From: Persebacter sp051009035
GTDB lineage: Bacteria > Pseudomonadota > Gammaproteobacteria > Tethybacterales > Persebacteraceae
Assembly (NCBI GenBank): GCA_051009035.1
Contig: JBPCWY010000028.1
Location: 1 to 20,304 of the forward strand
Length of the DNA stretch: 20,304 bases
Direction of reading: 5' to 3'
Shown: piece by piece, positions 1-6,801 of the stretch
Numbering within the stretch: position 1 is the first letter of the stretch
How the letters are laid out: every line of letters starts with the position of its first letter
The notes under the pieces: model-generated
Databases searched by the model: none
The model's input: the letters and a program-made list of their open reading frames with translations, nothing else
What the model was told of the DNA's origin: nothing
Position numbers and translations under genes: made by a program

Positions 1-281
1 AAGCGGATTTTTGCGTCAAATACCGCCTGATTGGAGAGGTGCAAAATGTCGGATTTCGCCAATATTTATCGTCCAAATCGGGCGAGCTCGGCGTGCGCGG
101 TTGGGCGAAAAACGAAAGCGACGGCAGCTTGGTCGCGCTGTTTTGCGGCGAAGAATCCGCCGTGTCGGAAATGATTTCGCACCTGCGCCCGGGTCCTATC
201 GGCGCGTCCGTGCAAAATATGGCGGAGTTGTTGGTGGAAGAAGACGACATGCCGCCGCCGGGGGAATTTGAAATACGCTGA
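1..281 (+). CDS. Acylphosphatase, 5' end cut off by the window edge
   Basis: Small cytosolic enzyme that hydrolyses acyl phosphates such as carbamoyl phosphate or 1,3-bisphosphoglycerate. The first complete codon is at position 3, and the frame is open from the window edge to a TGA at 279-281. The visible protein carries the family signature as YRLIGEVQNVGFRQYL followed by LGVRGWAKN. The Arg of VGFR is the phosphate-binding residue and the Asn of GWAKN is the catalytic Asn; both are present. The usual Gly in QGVG is Asn here. An internal GTG at 39 would remove the first beta strand and part of the phosphate loop, so I reject it as the start. About 92 codons are visible, close to the usual 90-100, so only a few N-terminal residues are missing. 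Its upstream neighbours cannot be seen. Confidence 0.88.
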   Translation, partial: ADFCVKYRLIGEVQNVGFRQYLSSKSGELGVRGWAKNESDGSLVALFCGEESAVSEMISHLRPGPIGASVQNMAELLVEEDDMPPPGEFEIR

Positions 282-299
282 TTTTTTTTTGCGGAGTTG

Positions 300-327
300 C
301 CGTTTTTTTCGTCGCAGAAAAAAACGG
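300..327 (+). terminator. A/T-stem hairpin downstream of the acylphosphatase gene
   Basis: The arms CCGTTTTTTT (300-309) and AAAAAAACGG (318-327) pair perfectly around an 8-base loop. A run of nine T lies just upstream (282-290). The T tract is inside the stem rather than after it, so this is an unusual rather than textbook rho-independent terminator. Its architecture (10-12 bp stem, 8-base loop, homopolymer next to the loop) resembles the hairpin at 2560-2591. Confidence 0.4.
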
Positions 328-393
328 GAAGGGCGAAGCATTTTTTATTTTTGTATTTTGCCGGAAGCGGGCGGTTTTTTCCTCTCTGTTTTT

Positions 394-527
394 CCATTCC
401 TGCGAAGGCAGGAATCTCTTTGCCGTTTGCGGGGTATGAACTCGTCCAACATTCCCGCTTTTTCTAATATATTAAACGAAGAAATTGCCCGCTGCCGACA
501 AAGAGATTCCTGCCTTCGCAGGAATGG
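394..527. repeat. MITE-like repeat, full copy A (134 bp)
   Basis: The ends are long inverted repeats: CCATTCCTGCGAAGGCAG at the left and its complement at the right, each extended by CTCTTTG/CAAAGAG. Each end is itself a palindromic 20-mer (396-415 and 506-525). The core includes GCTTTTTCTAATATATTAAA. The reverse complement of 8665-8799 has the same ends and a similar core throughout, so the whole unit is a repeated element and not just paired palindromes. Translated ORFs through it on either strand are artefacts. The rest of the gap (528-676) holds only AT-rich sequence and a small hairpin. Confidence 0.82.
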
Positions 528-646
528 AAAATAATAAGTATGGAGAATAATGGACGCGGAAATATTTTTGGAATAAAAATAGTGCGGAATAAAAAGTATT
601 GGCAGGATTAAAAGTCCTAAATTAATTTGCGCGGCGTTTGGCGCGG

Positions 647-663
647 TTTGGAATGTTTCCAAA
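647..663 (-). terminator. Possible weak hairpin after hemE
   Basis: TTTGGAA (647-653) and TTCCAAA (657-663) form a 7-bp stem with a 3-base loop, 13 bases past the hemE stop on the minus strand. There is no following U-run, so terminator function is uncertain. Confidence 0.22.
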
Positions 664-676
664 GCGTTGCCGGAAT

Positions 677-1735
677 TTAATTGTTTGGCGCGGCGTCCGC
701 AGTCGGAAAAGCATGCACCGCTTCCACCATGGCTGCGACATTTTCGGGCGGCGTGTTTTTGTCTATGCCGTGTCCTAAATTGAAAATATGCCCCGGCGCG
801 CCGCCAAAATCGGCGAGGGTTTTGCGCGTTGCGGCGGCGGCGGTTTCGGGCGTGGAAAGTAATGCGGCGGGGTCCATATTGCCCTGGATGGCGATTTTGT
901 CCGCCGCCGCACGGCGCGCCGCCGCCAGCGGCATTTGCCAATCCGCCCCCGCCGCATCGCATCCGCAGGCGGCGATGGCGGGAAGTTGCAGCCCGCAGTT
1001 GCGCGCGAAAACAATGACCGGCGCGTCCGATTTTTGGCGCAATGCGGCGATGATGTTGCGGATGTATTGCAGCGAAAATTCTTCATAACTTTCGCCGCCG
1101 AGCAATCCGCCCCAGCTGTCAAAAATCATCGCTACTTGCGCGCCGGCGGCAATTTGCGCGGCGAGCAATTCTGCGGCGGCGGCGGCGTTTGCCGCCAAAA
1201 CTTGGTGCAGCAAATCGGGGCGCGCGTGGCGCATCTTTCGCGTTTGCCAAAAACCGCCGCCGCCGCCGTCAATCATATAACACGCCAAAGTCCACGGCGA
1301 ACCGCAAAACCCGATGAGCGGCGTTTCGGCGGGCAGGGCGCGCCGCGCCAACGCGCACGCTTCGGCGGCGTAGGCGAGGGATTCGGGCGGGGGCGCGCGC
1401 AATTTGGCGATGGCGGATTCGTCGTTGAGCGGGCGGCGAAAACGCGGGCCTTCGTTTTCTACAAAATACAATTCCAATCCCATCGCGTCCGGGATGGTTA
1501 AAATATCCGAAAATATAATCGCCGCGTCAAAACCAAAACGGCGAATCGGCTGCAAAGTAATTTCGCACGCCGTTTCCGGCGTTTTGACCATCGCCAAAAA
1601 ACCGCCGGATTTTTTTCGCAGGGCGCGGTATTCCGGCAAGTAGCGTCCGGCTTGGCGCATCAGCCACACCGGACGGCGCGGGGCGGGGCGGCGGCGCAAT
1701 GCGCGAAATAGCAAAGTGTCTTCCCATCCGCTCAT
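677..1735 (-). CDS. hemE: Uroporphyrinogen decarboxylase
   Basis: Cytosolic haem-biosynthesis enzyme that decarboxylates the four acetate side chains of uroporphyrinogen III to give coproporphyrinogen III. The 352-residue product matches the usual 340-370. Recognisable motifs in order are PVWLMRQAGRYLPEYR (22-37, substrate-binding arginines), FSDIL (75-79, with Asp77 as the catalytic aspartate), GFCGSPWTLACYM in the middle, IQGNMDP, and FNLGHGI near the C-terminus. The ATG at 1735 places the first signature at the usual distance from the N-terminus. No Shine-Dalgarno sequence is visible. The gene is divergent from fabI with only 26 bases between the starts. A -10-like TATACC on the minus strand (1752-1747) leaves only about 5 bases of 5' leader. 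No other haem gene lies in the window. Confidence 0.97.
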   Translation of the reverse strand: MSGWEDTLLFRALRRRPAPRRPVWLMRQAGRYLPEYRALRKKSGGFLAMVKTPETACEITLQPIRRFGFDAAIIFSDILTIPDAMGLELYFVENEGPRFRRPLNDESAIAKLRAPPPESLAYAAEACALARRALPAETPLIGFCGSPWTLACYMIDGGGGGFWQTRKMRHARPDLLHQVLAANAAAAAELLAAQIAAGAQVAMIFDSWGGLLGGESYEEFSLQYIRNIIAALRQKSDAPVIVFARNCGLQLPAIAACGCDAAGADWQMPLAAARRAAADKIAIQGNMDPAALLSTPETAAAATRKTLADFGGAPGHIFNLGHGIDKNTPPENVAAMVEAVHAFPTADAAPNN

Positions 1736-1746
1736 CGGTAAAAACG

Positions 1747-1754
1747 GGTATACT
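1747..1754. promoter_or_regulatory. Shared divergent -10 region of hemE and fabI
   Basis: The palindrome GTATAC (1748-1753) reads as TATACT on the plus strand (1749-1754), 7 bases before the fabI ATG. It reads as TATACC on the minus strand (1752-1747), 11 bases before the hemE ATG. No convincing -35 box is seen on either side. The fabI transcript would start at or next to its ATG and so would be leaderless. This is inferred from spacing only. Confidence 0.5.
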
Positions 1755-1761
1755 CCCGCAC

Positions 1762-2559
1762 ATGGGAATTTTGGACGGCAAGAAAATTTTGATTGTCGGG
1801 GTGCGCAACCGGCGTTCTATCGCTTACGCGATTGCCGCGCGCGCCGCCGCCGAAGGGGCGCGGCTGGCGTTTGCCGTCCAGCCGGACGCGCGCGGCGAAG
1901 AAAATAAAGCCGCCGCGCTGGTCGGCGAATCTTTCGGCGGGGCGGTTGCGGCGCAGTGCGACGCCGCCAGCGACGATTCCATTTCCACCGCCGTCCGTGC
2001 CGCCGCCGAATCGCTGGGCGGTTTGGACGGAGTCGTGCATGCCATTGCGTTTGCGCGGCGCGAGGCGATTTCGGGCGCATACCACGAAGGCGCGGAGCGC
2101 GAAGGGTTTTGCGAAGCGCTGGATATTAGCGCGTATACGCTGACCGCATTTGCGAAAGCCGCGTTGCCGCATTTTACGGACGGGGGCGCGCTGGTGACTT
2201 TGTCGTATTTGGGCGCGGAACGGGCGTTGCCAAATTACAATGTGATGGGCGTGGCAAAAGCCGCGCTGGAAGCCAGCGTCCGCTATTTGGCGTTTAGCAT
2301 GGGCGGCGGGGGCGTCCGGGTTAACGCCGTTTCCGCCGGTCCGGTGAAAACTTTGTCGGCGGCGGGCATCGGCGGGTTTGGCAAAATTTTGCGGCAAGTG
2401 GAGCGGCAAGCCCCCCTGAAACGCAATATCAGCGCGGACGAAGTCGCCGCCGCCGCCGTATTTTTGCTCTCGCCGCACGCATCGGGAATTACCGGCGAAG
2501 TATTGCATGTAGACGCCGGATTTCACATTACCGCCGGTTTGGCGGAAGAATCCGAATAA
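1762..2559 (+). CDS. fabI: Enoyl-[acyl-carrier-protein] reductase, FabI type
   Basis: NADH-dependent reductase that completes each cycle of type II fatty-acid elongation, and the target of triclosan-class inhibitors. The start ATG at 1762 gives MGILDGKKILIVGV, which fits the FabI N-terminus; an in-frame ATG at 1699 would add residues overlapping hemE. The product is 265 residues (E. coli FabI has 262). Features seen: the FabI-type nucleotide motif GVRNRRSIAYAIA (13-25), Tyr149 in SYLGAERALPNYN, and the catalytic pair Tyr159 and Lys166 spaced Y-x6-K. The C-terminal HVDAGFHITA is also typical. No Shine-Dalgarno sequence is present; a TATACT box ends 7 bases before the ATG. In Pseudomonas-like genomes fabI is a neighbour of ppiD, as here, although here the two genes converge. 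Confidence 0.96.
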   Translation: MGILDGKKILIVGVRNRRSIAYAIAARAAAEGARLAFAVQPDARGEENKAAALVGESFGGAVAAQCDAASDDSISTAVRAAAESLGGLDGVVHAIAFARREAISGAYHEGAEREGFCEALDISAYTLTAFAKAALPHFTDGGALVTLSYLGAERALPNYNVMGVAKAALEASVRYLAFSMGGGGVRVNAVSAGPVKTLSAAGIGGFGKILRQVERQAPLKRNISADEVAAAAVFLLSPHASGITGEVLHVDAGFHITAGLAEESE

Positions 2560-2591
2560 CCGCCCAAAAAACTGCCGCGTTTTTTGGGCGG
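2560..2591. terminator. Bidirectional terminator between fabI and ppiD
   Basis: Perfect 12-bp stem CCGCCCAAAAAA (2560-2571) / TTTTTTGGGCGG (2580-2591) with loop CTGCCGCG. It begins immediately after the fabI TAA and lies 30 bases beyond the ppiD stop on the other strand. The symmetrical position between convergent genes supports a two-way terminator, although the T-run is inside the stem. Confidence 0.68.
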
Positions 2592-2620
2592 CAGGGACGG
2601 CGGCGGGGCGGCGGGCGGCG

Positions 2621-4432
2621 TTAGAAATTTGCCTGTTGCGGTTGAAAATGCACATCATAAACATCCAAAAGCGTTTGCAAATACGCTTCGGTTCCGGCGG
2701 TGTTTTGGGTTTGTTCCAGCAGGCGCGAGACGACGGTTAAATCTTCATCGCGCGGCGCTTCGTTTTGGATTTGGCGGACGCGAAAAACGCGCACCTTTCC
2801 CGCTTCGGCGACAAGCGCAAAAGTCGGCAATCCGGCGTGAATGTCCGCCGCAAAAACCGCGCCAACGGCGTTCGCCCCCGCCCCCTCCGGCGCGGTTTCG
2901 GTTAAACTCAGCGTGTAAGTTTGCGCCCAATCCAAATTGTCGGGGATGGTGACGACATTTTCTCCGGTTTGCATTTGCAGCATTTGTTCGCGGGCGTTGA
3001 GCAGGTCGTAAATACCCTCGCTAACCGCGGTGAGGGGGCGCGTGGACGCGGGCTGGTGGCGCGCCGTTCGCGCCATCATATAAGTATCGTCGTCCAGCAG
3101 AATCGGCGGACTGGTTTCGCCTTGGAATAAAATTTCGCGCACATACAATTGCGACAACAGCGCGTCGTTGCGAAAAACATCCGGCGCGGTTTCGCCCGGA
3201 ATGCGCGTAACCGCGGTTGCGGTCAATACGGCAACGCCCGCTTCTTCCGCGACTTTGTCCAGCGAACCGACGTTGATGTGGGCGGTTTTTTCCAATTCTT
3301 CGGCTTTTGCCGCGAGTTTGTCGCGGGCGTCAATTTGCGCCGCGCGCACTATGGCTTGTTCGTCAAGGGCTTCGGGAGTCGGGGGCGGGGCGGAAACGAT
3401 TTCCATTTTTAGCACGCTATACCCGCCGTCCACGGAAACGGGGCCGCTAATTTCGTTGTCCGCCAATTCAAACAGCGCTTCGTCCATTGCTTCCGGCAAA
3501 TCGCCGCGGACGATTCGCCCGAGGTCGCCGCCGTTTTCGGCGCTGCCTTCGTCTTCGGAAAATTCGCGCGCCAAATCGGCGAAAGATTCGGGCGCGGCGC
3601 GCGCGCGTTCGGAGAGTTCGGCGGCGCGCGCGCGCGCTTCGTCCCCGCTTCCGGTAATATAAATGTGGCGCGCCGTCCGCTGTTCCGCCGCTACCGCTTC
3701 TTCTTCCAATTCCGCGCGGGCGATGGCGACGGTTTCTTCGTCCGGCGCTTCGTCCGCAAACATCGCGGAGCTAATCGTAAAATACTCCCAATCCGTTTCC
3801 TGCCGGATTTCGTAATCCGACTGGTTGGCGTAATAATAACGCCGAATATCGTCTTCGCTAATATTAAAACGCGCGGTGACGGTAATTTCCGCGACATCCA
3901 CGATGCGCTGCTGGCGGCGGTAGGCGGCGAGTTTTTCGCGCACGCCGGGGAGCGGATAGTGGGTCAATACGGCGGCAAGCGGACGGCGTTCCAGCACACG
4001 CCGCATTTCTTCTTCCACATCCCGCACATCCGGGGTATATTCGTTAAACAGGGAGATGGAAAATTGCCCGGCAGTATCTTGAAATTCGGGGCGGCGGCGG
4101 ATTTCCCCCGCGACTTCCGCATCGGACGCTTCAATGTGCCGGTCGGCGACGACGGCGCGCATCAAGTATTGGCGCACGAGTTGGGCGCGGGCTTCTTCGG
4201 CGACGATGGTGGAATAATCGGGCGGCAAAGAGCGCCCGTATTGGCGGCGAATTTGCGATTCCATTTCGCGGTAGGTTTCGGTGAAATCGGCGCGCGAAAT
4301 ATCAAAATCGCCGACGCCCCCGACCGACTGCTGCAACCCGCCGACCAGCGAGCCGCCGGCAAACATGAGCGGCAGGACGAATACGAAAACAACCGCGCGG
4401 CGCAGCGCGGGACGGCGGAGTATGGAAAGCAT
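2621..4432 (-). CDS. ppiD: Periplasmic folding chaperone / parvulin-type peptidyl-prolyl isomerase, PpiD
   Basis: Inner-membrane-anchored chaperone of the SurA/PpiD family that helps newly secreted proteins fold at the periplasmic face of the Sec translocon. The 603-residue product compares with 623 in E. coli. The ATG at 4432 gives MLSILRRPALRR followed by one hydrophobic anchor (about 13-33); a TTG seven codons upstream would touch the tRNA and is less likely. Residues 34-190 fit the SurA_N-like chaperone part. A parvulin domain lies at about 250-347, with RHIYI, FSEDEGSAENGGDLG and the closing ISGPVSVDGGYSVLKM. A further chaperone region follows to the C-terminus. Downstream of hupB and tRNA-Asp on the same strand, with only 21 bases from the tRNA CCA end, as in related gammaproteobacteria. 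No clear Shine-Dalgarno sequence. Confidence 0.93.
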   Translation of the reverse strand: MLSILRRPALRRAVVFVFVLPLMFAGGSLVGGLQQSVGGVGDFDISRADFTETYREMESQIRRQYGRSLPPDYSTIVAEEARAQLVRQYLMRAVVADRHIEASDAEVAGEIRRRPEFQDTAGQFSISLFNEYTPDVRDVEEEMRRVLERRPLAAVLTHYPLPGVREKLAAYRRQQRIVDVAEITVTARFNISEDDIRRYYYANQSDYEIRQETDWEYFTISSAMFADEAPDEETVAIARAELEEEAVAAEQRTARHIYITGSGDEARARAAELSERARAAPESFADLAREFSEDEGSAENGGDLGRIVRGDLPEAMDEALFELADNEISGPVSVDGGYSVLKMEIVSAPPPTPEALDEQAIVRAAQIDARDKLAAKAEELEKTAHINVGSLDKVAEEAGVAVLTATAVTRIPGETAPDVFRNDALLSQLYVREILFQGETSPPILLDDDTYMMARTARHQPASTRPLTAVSEGIYDLLNAREQMLQMQTGENVVTIPDNLDWAQTYTLSLTETAPEGAGANAVGAVFAADIHAGLPTFALVAEAGKVRVFRVRQIQNEAPRDEDLTVVSRLLEQTQNTAGTEAYLQTLLDVYDVHFQPQQANF

Positions 4433-4453
4433 TAATGCAGGGCCGTTTTGCAA

Positions 4454-4530
4454 TGGCGGAGTGGACGGGATTCGAACCCGCGACCTCCGGCGTGACAGGC
4501 CGATATTCTAACCAACTGAACTACCACTCC
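4454..4530 (-). tRNA. tRNA-Asp (GTC), CCA encoded
   Basis: On the minus strand a 77-base cloverleaf runs from GGAGTGG to the encoded CCA (4456-4454). The acceptor stem GGAGTGG/CCACTCC pairs fully, the D-arm contains AGTTCAGTTGGTTAGA, and the T-arm is GCGGGTTCGAATCCCGT. The anticodon loop reads TGTCACG, with GTC at 4496-4494, which decodes Asp codons GAC/GAU. The sequence closely follows E. coli tRNA-Asp. It sits between hupB and ppiD. Confidence 0.97.
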
Positions 4531-4544
4531 CGCGCGCAAAACGC

Positions 4545-4567
4545 CCGCCGCACCCGGGGCGCGGCGG
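4545..4567 (-). terminator. GC-rich hairpin between hupB and tRNA-Asp
   Basis: CCGCCGC (4567-4561 on the minus strand) pairs with GCGGCGG (4551-4545) around a 9-base loop, followed by GCGTTTTGCG. It could attenuate hupB transcription or be a processing site ahead of the tRNA. The U-tract is only four bases, so the assignment is weak. Confidence 0.35.
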
Positions 4568-4584
4568 CGCATATTTTGCAACAA

Positions 4585-4860
4585 TTACTTGTTGACCGCT
4601 TCTTTCAGCGCTTTGCCGGGGCGGAAGGCGGGCGCGTTGGACGCCTTGATTTTAATTTCCTCGCCGGTTTGGGGATTGCGCCCGATGCGCGCTTTGCGCT
4701 TTTTGACCTCAAAAGAACCGAAGCCGACAATGGCGACTTGCTTCTTCTTTTTGAGCGCTCCGGTGACTGCGCCGACAAAAGCCTCCAGCGCCGCTCCGGC
4801 GTCTACTTTGCTGAGCCCCGCCGTGCTGGCGATTTTTTCAATGAGTTCCGTTTTGTTCAT
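4585..4860 (-). CDS. hupB: Histone-like DNA-binding protein HU, beta type
   Basis: Small nucleoid protein that bends DNA as a dimer. The product is 91 residues (HU is normally 90-95). It begins MNKTELIEKIASTAGLSK, the usual helix 1. It carries VAIVGFGSFEV and the DNA-binding arm signature GRNPQTGEEI, whose Pro intercalates into the minor groove, and ends FRPGKALKEAVNK. A good Shine-Dalgarno AAAGGAA lies upstream of the ATG at 4860. The following tRNA-Asp and ppiD are in the same order as in Pseudomonas-like genomes. The lon gene that commonly precedes hupB is not present upstream here; instead there is a long noncoding gap and a DegS-like gene. A minus-strand TATAAT at 4925-4920 would give a leader of about 50 bases. 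Confidence 0.97.
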   Translation of the reverse strand: MNKTELIEKIASTAGLSKVDAGAALEAFVGAVTGALKKKKQVAIVGFGSFEVKKRKARIGRNPQTGEEIKIKASNAPAFRPGKALKEAVNK

Positions 4861-4919
4861 GGTTTTTTCCTTTCCGGGAAGATAAAGAATTGCGCCCTTG
4901 TCGCAATTTTCATTTCGGC

Positions 4920-4925
4920 ATTATA
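4920..4925 (-). promoter_or_regulatory. Putative hupB -10 box
   Basis: A perfect TATAAT on the minus strand lies 59 bases before the hupB ATG, with a run of eight A upstream (about 18 bases away) but no clear TTGACA. Unlike most promoters in this window it leaves a normal leader containing a Shine-Dalgarno sequence. Confidence 0.5.
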
Positions 4926-5318
4926 CGGCATAAATCCCGTTTTTTTTCGGCAAATGAAAAAAAAATGCGCCGCTATGCCGAAATTTCGCGTAAAAACGCA
5001 ATTTTTCGTTTTTTTAATCCCAAAAAAGCGCCCCATTTCGCCCGTTCCGGCGCTTTCCGCCCGCCCGCCGGCGCGCTCCGGCAATGTTGCAGAATGGTTT
5101 ATTTTTCCGCCCAAGGCAGTTTTAATGCGGTTTTAATCTCCGCAATCCCGAAAGAAAAATTTCCCAAACGGCAAATCCGGCGCGGAATTATTGCCGAAAA
5201 TTTCCCGCAAAAACCGCGCAAGTTTCGCAAATTTTAACAGCCGCCGCCGCCCTAAATTGCAATCGCGCAGACAAAATTGCGCCCGCCTTGCGTCCGTATT
5301 GCGCCCAAACTTCCCCCG
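4926..5318. other. Noncoding gap upstream of hupB
   Basis: About 390 bases of AT-rich blocks alternating with GC-rich ones. Apparent ORFs on both strands lack recognisable motifs and ribosome-binding sites. I see no gene, RNA or pseudogene here. In many relatives lon would lie upstream of hupB; no lon remnant was recognised. Confidence 0.5.
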
Positions 5319-5485
5319 CCATTCCTGCGAAAGCAGGAATTTTTTTACCGGAAGCGGATAATTTTCCCGCTAAATACGGCGAATTTCGGCGCAAAAAAAC
5401 CGCGGCGCAATGCCGGAAAATCATTTAAGTTAGGCGGATTCATATCCCGCAAACGGCAAAGAGATTCCTGCTTTCGCAGGAATGG
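5319..5485. repeat. MITE-like repeat, variant copy C (167 bp)
   Basis: Bounded by inverted palindromic 20-mers at 5321-5340 and 5464-5483. The right part, including GGATTCATATCCCGCAAACG before CAAAGAG, matches the corresponding end of the copy at 8665-8799. The left interior is unrelated. It therefore looks like a half-element joined to other sequence, or a recombinant copy. Confidence 0.72.
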
Positions 5486-5576
5486 AGAATTAGGAGAGGG
5501 TGCGCCTTCCGTTTTTTTCTATTGAATTTTCGCCAAAAAGCGCGGGCGGCATTTATGAGACAAAATTGTGTTGCGG

Positions 5577-6647
5577 CTATTTTTCGGAATCATCGTCCGG
5601 CGCATTATTTTTTGACGCGTTTTCCGGTAAATTTGTATTTTCCGGCGCGGGCGGGGGGAGCAATAAATGCAACCGTTTTCCGGCGCGCAATATTTCAATG
5701 CTTTGCATGGACGGGGGGAGTTTGCCCGTTTCGGAAAGGGTGCGGGGGGGCGTTTCGTCAATTTCTAAAATGACATCGCCGGGGCGCAAATCCATTTTTT
5801 CGGCGGGCGTCCCTTTCCATACTTTGGATACGAGCATGACCGGCGTGTGTTCCGGCGTATATCCCAGCACTTTCATGTGCAGCCGTTGGGACATCGGGCG
5901 CACTTCCGCTCCGATGTGGTTGCCTTCGGGCAGGGCGGAAGCGGACGGCAAAAAATCGCCGAGCGAGCGGCGGACGACTTCGGACGGCACGGCAAAACCG
6001 ATTCCCTGCGCCGAATAGCGCGAAAACAGCGCGGTGTTGATGCCGACCAATTCGCCTTTGGCGTTGGTTAACGCGCCGCCGGAACTGCCCGGATTAAAAG
6101 CGGCGTCCGTCTGAATGTAATTTTCCAAAATATTCATCCCCAGCCCGCGCCGCCCGATGGCGCTGACGACTCCCATGGAAACGGAGCGGCTAAGCCCGAA
6201 CGGATTGCCTACCGCAAAAACCACATCCCCCTGTTTTAACGAGGCGTCTTCGGCAAATGCGATTGGCGGCAGCAAATCCCCCGAAACGCGCAAAACCGCG
6301 ATGTCAATTTCGGGCGCAACCCCGACCACTTCGGCGGCGCGCCGTTTGCCGTTAATATCCGCTTCAATAAAACCCATGTTGGCTACGATGTGGTAGTTTG
6401 TGAGAATGTGGCGCCCGTCCACAATCACCCCCGCCCCGATGCTGTCGCTGGCGTTAATATCCGCCAAATCCGGCGCGTTGCGCCCATAGACGCCGACTAC
6501 GGAAGTCAAAACCTGCGCCAGCGCATTGTGGTAGGAATCCGCCGGGGCGCGCGCGAAAAATTGCCACACCAACGCCGCCGCCGCCAGCACGGTAAAAGTT
6601 TGGCAAAAAAGCTGCCATAAAGATTTTGCCGGTGAATTGGCGTTCAT
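5577..6647 (-). CDS. degS: Membrane-anchored trypsin-like serine protease with one PDZ domain, DegS/AlgW type
   Basis: Periplasmic HtrA-family protease. DegS/AlgW members sense misfolded outer-membrane proteins through the PDZ domain and cut an anti-sigma factor. The ATG at 6647 gives 356 residues (E. coli DegS has 355) with one N-terminal anchor (about 14-31); longer upstream starts would run into dctP. The protease domain carries the triad His86 in TNYHIV, Asp115 in DIAVL and Ser189 in NPGSSGGAL. The family's usual GNSGG reads GSSGG here. One PDZ domain covers about 255-330, followed by a low-complexity acidic tail (331-356). A single PDZ plus an anchor favours DegS over DegP/DegQ. No rpoE or rseA gene is visible in the window, so the regulatory role is inferred from the family only. 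It is divergent from dctP. Confidence 0.9.
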   Translation of the reverse strand: MNANSPAKSLWQLFCQTFTVLAAAALVWQFFARAPADSYHNALAQVLTSVVGVYGRNAPDLADINASDSIGAGVIVDGRHILTNYHIVANMGFIEADINGKRRAAEVVGVAPEIDIAVLRVSGDLLPPIAFAEDASLKQGDVVFAVGNPFGLSRSVSMGVVSAIGRRGLGMNILENYIQTDAAFNPGSSGGALTNAKGELVGINTALFSRYSAQGIGFAVPSEVVRRSLGDFLPSASALPEGNHIGAEVRPMSQRLHMKVLGYTPEHTPVMLVSKVWKGTPAEKMDLRPGDVILEIDETPPRTLSETGKLPPSMQSIEILRAGKRLHLLLPPPAPENTNLPENASKNNAPDDDSEK

Positions 6648-6692
6648 GCGCGGATTGGAAAATGGGGTGAAAATATATTTTGGGGCGGGCGT

Positions 6693-6721
6693 TTGACGCG
6701 GGCGAATTTTTGTATTATAAT
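6693..6721 (+). promoter_or_regulatory. Sigma70-type promoter of dctP
   Basis: TTGACG (6693-6698) and TATAAT (6716-6721) are separated by exactly 17 bases. This is the best -35/-10 pair in the window. Transcription should start near 6728, leaving about 74 bases of leader that includes the GGAG ribosome-binding site. The -10 is part of ATTATAAT, which also reads as TATAAT on the minus strand (6719-6714), so the divergent degS gene may share it. Confidence 0.75.
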
Positions 6722-6801
6722 CCAAAACGGCGCGGACGGGGCGGAGAATCGGCAGATTTTCCGGCGCGGCGCGGTATTTTTGCATTTCACGGAGAAGCAC
6801 C

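Noticed and set aside
394..527. CRISPR array
   Set aside because: The palindromic 20-mers form inverted pairs with a shared core, not direct repeats with unique, equal-length spacers, and no cas gene is present.
345..962. 205-residue minus-strand ORF overlapping hemE and the repeat
   Set aside because: It runs out of frame through hemE and then through repeat copy A; its composition is arginine-rich with no motif.
1732..2664. 310-residue ORF antisense to fabI
   Set aside because: Shadow of fabI; it also crosses the fabI/ppiD terminator.
4435..5136. 233-residue plus-strand ORF
   Set aside because: It crosses the tRNA-Asp and hupB genes on the opposite strand and has no recognisable domain.
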